64,000 bases of DNA from Ilyonectria destructans. Its lineage: Eukaryota; Ascomycota; Sordariomycetes; Hypocreales; Nectriaceae. The translations under genes were made by a program, and so were the position numbers. Below are positions 56,902 through 64,000 of this stretch, piece by piece (within the stretch, counting starts at the first letter, position 1; every line of letters begins with the position of its first letter). The stretch is from assembly GCA_020740775.1 (NCBI GenBank), contig JAHEWK010000013.1:2170001-2234000 (forward strand), given 5' to 3'. The notes under the pieces are model-generated. The model was not told the origin of the DNA, did not search any database, and saw only the letters and a program-made list of their open reading frames with translations.

Positions 56902-57533
56902 ATGGCCAAATTCGCCGCTGTTCCTATCCTGCGAGGGTTGCAGCTCGCCATGGCTCTGACGAGTCTTGGCCTCAGCGCAAAAGGTATGTCGTCGCAATCT
57001 CGCTCCCAAGTCCTGCGTGACTGTAGTCTTTGGGCTTCGGAAATACGTGAGGACTGCGGGGGGGAGGACTCGTCTCTGACTGGGTGTTCATCTTACTGAC
57101 CATGAGGTATGTAGTTGTCAACTGGTACATGATGGGAAGCCGAACCTCATCGCCAGAGGCATTCGTCTTCCTCATCTTCACCTCTCTCTTCTCCCTTTTC
57201 TCTCTCGTCTACCTCGTGGTGGTGCCTCGTTTCGCCCCTCGATTCGCCCAGCCCTATGCCTCGATCGCGGTGGACATGACCAACACGGCCTTGTACTTTG
57301 CTGGATTCATTGCGCTGGCCGTCTTCATGACCAACCTTACCTTCTGCCGCGGTACCGTCTGTGCCGTGGGTCGAGCCGACGCCGTCTTCGCTGCTGCGCA
57401 GTTCACGGTCTGGATCGCCTCGACCATCCTTATGGCTAAGGATTTGTTTGTGAACAGCAGCAGGGTACCCAAGGATATCAACCACGAGGATACCAACCAC
57501 GAGGATACCAACCGCGAGATGTCGCAAGCGTAA
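56902..57533 (+). CDS. MARVEL-domain (Nce102-like) four-helix membrane protein
   Basis: Exons are 56902-56983 and 57115-57533 (166 residues; yeast Nce102 is 173). Four hydrophobic segments are visible at about 6-25, 43-64, 78-98 and 117-135, with cysteines (C105, C110) in the loop before helix 4. This topology is that of MARVEL proteins, which organise plasma-membrane microdomains (eisosomes). The family is judged from length, helix pattern and the C-rich loop, not from a decisive motif. The acceptor GTATGTAG was chosen because it keeps frame (K-V-V-N-W). The cytosolic tail contains three 15-base direct repeats coding DINHE/DTNHE/DTNRE. A second, antisense frame across the gene is treated as a shadow. 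Confidence 0.8.
57474..57518 (+). repeat. Triplicated 15-base unit in the MARVEL gene tail
   Basis: GATATCAACCACGAG is followed by GATACCAACCACGAG and GATACCAACCGCGAG, an in-frame expansion coding D-[IT]-N-[HR]-E three times. Confidence 0.9.
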
Positions 57534-58890
57534 AGGACGATGAACGAACCGAGATACGAGACTAGCTGCAGTATACGTGAAACTTTCGAACGGGAAACGG
57601 TTTTAGGATTGTCGACCACGGGTTGGTTGGTTGGGCGGATAGTCCAGGACAGGACATGACGGGACAGGACGGGATGGGATAAAGGGAGGGAAGAATTCGA
57701 TGACGGCGTTTTGGTGGGGTTGACGGTGGAAACAGGTCCCATCTAGATGATGAGAGTTCCTATATCAACCCCGACTTTTTGATTTGGAGCGAATATCATT
57801 TTGGGAACCGGGCGTTTATTGGCGGAGGCGACCTGAGTAACCTAACCAGTCCGTAGAGGACGTTGGCGTACTTGAGCTCGAGGTTGAAATGACATTGGGA
57901 AATGGGGTTACCACGATGACGACACCACGCAACCGTCCGATGCAAAGTTTTAGCGCGCACGAATCGAAAGAGGTCATCGAGAGCGGCCATGTCGTACGAG
58001 AACATATACCCAGGCACCTTGTCCCATGGGTGTGCCTCGCTCCAAGCTCCAAGCCGTGGCGTCATAGGGGTCGTGCCAGAACGTAGCCTATCTCTCTCGG
58101 TAACTAACGTATGAGTGAGCTTATCCAGTCCCCAACTCTCCGTTCCTGGACGGCATGCCAGCAAAGCCAATTGCACCATTACGCCCAGTCATTGGGTAAT
58201 GGGCTCTCGACCGGACGAACTCACTCCTGGGACCATGCCCGCCTGACGATCGCTCCCCACGCTTGTGTGATGCGGGATCCCTCCCACCCATCTCCCCTAG
58301 CCCGAGTAATTGCCTGCTTGCCTACTTTGCGGAACTATTTCCATCCATGGACCACACCCTGTCCGTTTTCGGTCCCTCGTGTTCCTCTATTCCAGTATCC
58401 CCCAACGCTCCTATTGTCTGCCCCGCAGGTGTAAGCAAGGGGAACCCCAAAAAAAAGTGAGCCTCTCGTCCCGTCCCGTGAGTCCGGGACCAACAGCAAG
58501 CCGGGATCGGGGAAGAGCACGTAACGAGAACATCAAAGAAAACACACCCGCAGAGCACATCATGCGGACGTCGGTGTTCTGGCGCTGAGACACCCCCGGC
58601 AGCCGACGAGGCATTTAGGCGGGCTGGGCAGCAACACCGGCTACCGGAGCAGGCGTGATTTGCACCCGCAACGAAGGATGAAGCCATTCCTCCCCTCCCC
58701 GCTAGAGAACTAAGAAGCTCGCGTTGCGCCAGCGAATAGGGCGCGCTCGTACCGTGAGTTGTCGCCGATGGCGTGCTCCGCCGTCTTCCCCACAGGCTTT
58801 CCCGATGTGGCTTGGGACGGGCTGGTTCGTGGGGCAGTGATGCCACTGAGCAGATGGTGGGCGACAGGTTGACTGTGCCGTGATGTGTGT

Positions 58891-58913
58891 GCGTGGGCGT
58901 GGGCGTGGGCGTG
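58891..58913 (+). repeat. GCGTGG hexamer tandem
   Basis: About four units occur within 200 bases of the met17 start. It could bind a C2H2 zinc-finger regulator or be a simple repeat. Confidence 0.6.
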
Positions 58914-58935
58914 CTTGAGATGGGTAATAGAAAAG

Positions 58936-58942
58936 TATAAAG
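58936..58942 (+). promoter_or_regulatory. met17: TATA-like box of met17
   Basis: TATAAAG is located about 145 bases upstream of the met17 start codon, a plausible distance for a fungal TATA element. No clear sulfur-regulator site was identified. Confidence 0.35.
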
Positions 58943-59082
58943 GGTCAATGGCACGATCTGCTGAATGCTGCCGCGGTTCCCACTCCTCTTCCTTCTCCGT
59001 CTCCTCCTTTCCGTCTCACTCGGATTTGCGTTGAAAATAAACAGTTTCTAGCCTTGTTGTGTTCCAGTTCCCATCATCCACC

Positions 59083-60878
<1,796 letters not shown>

Positions 60879-61367
60879 GTGTGATGTGCTAAGTGTGATG
60901 TGATTGCAAGGCGCTGTCGAGACGGAGAGGAGTGACCGGATTCTCTTGATGAATGAATACCCCGCTGGGAAAACCCTTGTAGTTCAATTGAAAGCGTGTT
61001 TGTTTCCCATGAATTTCTCCGTCGTAAATATTTGTGATATCGGTCTACAGCTTCTGCTGGTGTAAATAATAATGATCTGTGCTGCTTGTTCATGACTTTG
61101 AATGCCGTGTTGTTGAGGATGCATGTGAATGTGGGCCTTGCCTTGCTGTATGGGGAAGCAGATGAGGCTGAAGGCGTTCGAGCCTGGGGCTCCAGCCACG
61201 CCCGTAAAGCCGCCTTGATTGGCCCACTTGGTCTCCTGCGAAATACCCACCACAGATTGTGGCAACCTCACCACATCGCTTCAAGCCAGCGGAATAACCA
61301 TCGTCACCACTCTCCATCGTCTCGTCGTCCTCCGTGTGTATTCTCCTCCACCACAAATCCGCACACA
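60879..61367. other. Intergenic region between met17 and emc7
   Basis: This 489-base stretch contains the met17 3' UTR and the emc7 promoter. The frame upstream of and continuous with emc7 is open but lacks protein character. Confidence 0.5.
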
Positions 61368-62291
61368 ATGCGCGTCACCACCCCCGCAGACGCCCTGCTG
61401 GGCCTCCTCACGCTCCTCCTGCTCCCCGCCGCCGCATCCGCCGCCTCCCTGACGCTGTACCTCCCCGCGAAGCCGAACCCCTTCTCGCTGCCGCCGACGA
61501 CGCACGCAACGCTGAGCGCCCTGGGCTCGCAGTTCTCGGCGCCGCTGTCCGCCGTCAACACGTTCGTCTTCCACAACGTCACCGCCGGCTCGTACCTCGT
61601 CGACGTGCACTGCCAGACGGACGCGTACCACCCGCTGCGCATCGACGTCGCCGCCGACGACAAGGCCTCCATCCAGGCTTGGGAGACGTACCGCGGGAAC
61701 GACTGGGCGAACAAGGGCGAGGTCGTGGCCGTGCGCGAGGGGAGTGCGGGAAGGGGCGTTGAGGTTCGAGCGCTAGGATCCAAGTCCTACTTCATGGAGA
61801 GGCCAACCTGTGAGTTTGAATCGGTGGGGGCTCTGGGCATTGTCGGGCTGCTACATTGCGGCATTGCGATGCGACGACCCTTGGCCCACAATGTGGATTG
61901 CTTGGACATTATATTGACAACCTGCTAGTCTCCGTCCTTACTATCCTCAAGAACCCCATGATCCTCATGGGTCTCGTTAGCATGGGTATCTTCATCGGCA
62001 TGCCCTATCTGATGGATAACAGTACGCCTAATATTTCCACTTCCCCATCTTCCGTTCTATCAAAGCTAACCATGGCCAGTGGACCCCGAGCTGCGCGCCG
62101 AATTCGAAGCCCAACAGAAATCGGGCCCCATTAGCGCCGTCATGGGCGGTGGCCAGGGTGGCGCCGACAACAACCCGCTTGGCAACTTCGACATGGCCGC
62201 TTACCTGGCCGGGTCGGGCAAGAAGGACACCGGGAGTGGAAGCGGAAGCGCCAGCGCCAGCACCGGAAAGGGCCAGGGTGTGAGGAGGTGA
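61368..62291 (+). CDS. emc7: ER membrane protein complex subunit 7
   Basis: It is a subunit of the EMC insertase that places transmembrane segments into the ER membrane. Exons are 61368-61809, 61929-62021 and 62080-62291 (248 residues). Residues 1-25 form a signal peptide with a leucine-rich core and a likely cleavage after ASA. The lumenal domain is a beta-sandwich (SLTLYLPAKPNPF, then FVFHNVTAGSYLVDVHC), followed by KSYFMERPT and the membrane segment in exon 2 (ILKNPMILMGLVSMGIFIGMPYLMDN) with the family's LKNPM and PYLMDNMDPEL junction. The cytosolic tail is G/S-rich low complexity (SGSGSASAST). The ATG at 61368 is chosen because it begins the signal peptide. The domain order and the membrane-proximal motif make EMC7 (yeast Sop4 relative) likely. 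Confidence 0.88.
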
Positions 62292-62726
62292 TAACATGTT
62301 TCATCAGAAATAATGAGGTGCTCGATTATTTGTGCGGTATGAGGTGTATATGCATGCATAGAGCTGCGGGCTTCATGATACGTCGTTACATAGATGTTGA
62401 GCTTTAGGAGTTGGCTTTAGCAAGCTACCCTTATGAGTATATTGAACTGGAACCTGCTCCTTCCACGGGGCAAGGAGCAACTCATCCAATTGGTTCTACG
62501 TAAACCGCGGTGATCTCGTTATTGACACTCTATCCAAGAGCTCCCGATGCTTGAATCCATCGTGTACTGTCTCCGACCACTCAATCTCTCCGATGCATTA
62601 CTTATCGGCCGTAACATTGAACAGAATTAACCCATCCAAACCCAACTCTCTCGTCAAGTATATACGGTAGTGAACGACATCACCTCTATTCTCAGGCTCT
62701 CTTCAACTTCGTTGAGAACTGAGAAA
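62292..62726. other. Convergent intergenic region between emc7 and the WW gene
   Basis: This stretch of about 435 bases holds two 3' UTRs. Nothing else was seen. Confidence 0.5.
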
Positions 62727-63816
62727 TTACTCGCCGCCGTCAAAGTCACCACCGCCACCATCATCTAGCAGGCGTGTTAGCAAGCTGTTGCATACGCATA
62801 TGGACATGGAGATGTCGACTTACCGTATCCATCCTGATACGCTTCCTGTTCATTGTCGTTCATGGCATCCGCGATCAGGACACCACCGAGGACACCGGCA
62901 CCCAGACCGAGGGCGGCACCTCCGGCCATGCCCATTCCACCACCGCCCTGCTTCTGTGGCCTGCCATATTGCTGTTGGCCGTAGCCGCCATACTGCTGTT
63001 GGCCATATTGAGGTTGACCGTATTGCGGTTGGCCGTATTGCTGCTGGCCGTATTGAGGTTGACCATACTGAGGCTGGCCGCCGTAGCCCATCGGGGGACC
63101 TTGTCCGGGATAGCCTTGTTGCTGTTGATAGTACTGCTGTTGTTGCTGGGGTGGGTAGCCGCCGTAGCCGCCACCATGTGAGCCTCCTTGAGATGAGGCC
63201 ATTTGCTTGCCCTTGCCGAGCAGCTTGCCAAGGAGGCCGCCGCCACTCTTGCCTCGATCCCTGGGAGGAAGCTCTGTGGGATAAGAGCCTTGAGCGGGGC
63301 TACTTGAGCCGTAGCCGGGAGGGACTTGGGGTCCACCGGGACCGGCTCGGGCGCGAGCGTCTTCCTCGGCCTGAAGCCTGGCAGCAAATTTGGCATCCTC
63401 ATCCTCAGTGTGGGAAGAGCCGCCGCCGGATCTGTTGGCTGGGTCGTCGTAGGGGTTTATCTTGACATCGGACGGCGCGGGGCTGTCACTGGGTGCGTAT
63501 CCAGGAGGAGGGCCCTCTGGGGCGCCGTTACCAGCAGGGTACACGGGAGCAGTAGGCTTATCCCATTGGGACTGCTTGGTGTGAATGTTTACGTAGAACC
63601 TAGAGGGACAAGAGCAAGTCAGCGGTGTGATCGATGCGATGCGATACGAGGCGCACGAAAAGGAGCGCGGGGCAAATAATCAGATGAGTGAGGGGAAGGA
63701 TGCAAGGCAAAAACTGACCATTCCTTGTACTGATCATTCCATCGTGCAGTCCATCCCTCGGGAACCACAGGGGCCTTGGGAGGCGGTGGACCGCTTGGGG
63801 GAGCGAAATCGTCCAT
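62727..63816 (-). CDS. wwm1: WW-domain protein with QYGQP repeats (WWM1-like)
   Basis: Exons are 63719-63816, 62824-63599 and 62727-62764 (303 residues). The WW domain covers about residues 19-48 with the two tryptophans W22 and W45 and the closing P48 (GWTARWNDQYKEWFYVN and QSQWDKP); intron 1 splits the codon of W33. WW domains bind proline-rich PPxY-type peptides. A P-rich linker and a charged helix (EDEDAKFAARLQAEEDARAR) follow, then a GLLGKLLGKGKQ motif and about eight QYGQP/QQYG units. A glycine-rich hydrophobic segment (GGAALGLGAGVLGGVLIADAM) resembles a glycine zipper that may touch membranes, and the tail is acidic (DGYDDGGGGDFDGGE). Yeast Wwm1 interacts with metacaspase, but that function is not shown here. 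The start is the ATG just before PPSGPPPPK. Confidence 0.85.
62995..63080 (-). repeat. QYGQP-coding repeats in the WW-domain gene
   Basis: A 12-15 base unit coding QYGQP or QQYGQ is repeated about eight times in frame. Copy number could vary between strains. Confidence 0.8.
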
Positions 63817-64000
63817 CGATGAGGGGTCGAGAGCAGCTGGAGGCTTCGGTTTGCGACGGATGGATGCCGAATACTGGCGCGACGGGTCGAGATGTCGCAG
63901 TAAAGATGAGAGTTGAGGAGAGGCGTCTGCGATTGAGGCGAGACGACTTTAAGGTTGTTGAGAAGAAAGAGGGGTTCGTGGAGGAGGAGGAGGAGGGACG
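63817..64000. other. Right-edge segment upstream of the WW gene
   Basis: Contains the leader/promoter of the WW-domain gene, with a GGAGGAGGA run at the window end. No other gene is visible. Confidence 0.5.

Larger units (their letters stand above)
57534..59082. other. 1.5-kb intergenic region upstream of met17
   Basis: It holds the MARVEL 3' UTR and the met17 promoter. A GCGTGG repeat lies at 58891-58913 and a TATA-like element at 58936-58942. A minus-strand 127-codon frame at 57796-58179 has no recognisable motif and is not called. Confidence 0.5.

Noticed and set aside
57796..58179. 127-codon minus-strand frame near the MARVEL 3' end
   Set aside because: It reads slightly more protein-like than others, but there is no family motif, no intron and no context. 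It is left uncalled pending transcript evidence.

Overview
This is a stretch of nuclear chromosome from a filamentous ascomycete (Pezizomycotina, most likely Sordariomycetes and perhaps Hypocreales). The evidence is the many short GT-AG introns with CTAAC-type branch points, a single dispersed Neurospora-type 5S rRNA gene, a bZIP/DUF3425 regulator, and housekeeping proteins of filamentous-fungal type. I rebuilt 15 protein-coding genes, all of them multi-exon. In each, the exon junctions were chosen from splice signals and the summed exon length keeps frame to the stop. Exon coordinates are given in the entries. There are no operons, no CRISPR arrays and no recognisable intact transposons. Homology statements rest on family motifs recognised by eye; no database search was possible.

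Layout from left to right: 5S rRNA (324-442, +); SDA1 ribosome-biogenesis factor (-); a 4.2-kb non-coding gap with a possible gene remnant and CCAAT clusters; FGGY carbohydrate kinase (+); NIC96 nucleoporin with an FG-repeat N-terminus (+); bZIP/DUF3425 transcription factor (+); DCAF4-like WD40 protein (-); plasma-membrane H+-ATPase PMA1 (-). Then comes an 11.1-kb gap with no gene I can support (23864-34961). It is followed by an NRD1/SEB1-type RNA-binding termination factor (-); mitochondrial citrate synthase (+); the mitochondrial citrate/2-oxoglutarate carrier YHM2 (+); a large WD40 protein that may be the Raf1/DIM-9 heterochromatin factor (-); a peroxisomal long-chain acyl-CoA synthetase ending in AKL (-); a second large gap of 4 kb; a four-helix MARVEL-type membrane protein (+); O-acetylhomoserine sulfhydrylase MET17 (+); EMC7 (+); and a WW-domain protein (-).

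The genes are mostly conserved core functions: ribosome assembly, nuclear pore, RNA termination, proton pumping, citrate metabolism, fatty-acid activation, sulfur assimilation and ER membrane insertion. The one clear metabolic pairing is citrate synthase next to YHM2 on the same strand, the enzyme that makes mitochondrial citrate and the carrier that exports it. I found no obvious new gene system. The items most worth a second look are the 11-kb gene-free interval beside PMA1, the WD40 protein with a SUMO-interaction-like motif, the citrate synthase/YHM2 pair, the FG-Nic96 fusion and the CCAAT/hairpin island near 4.6 kb.
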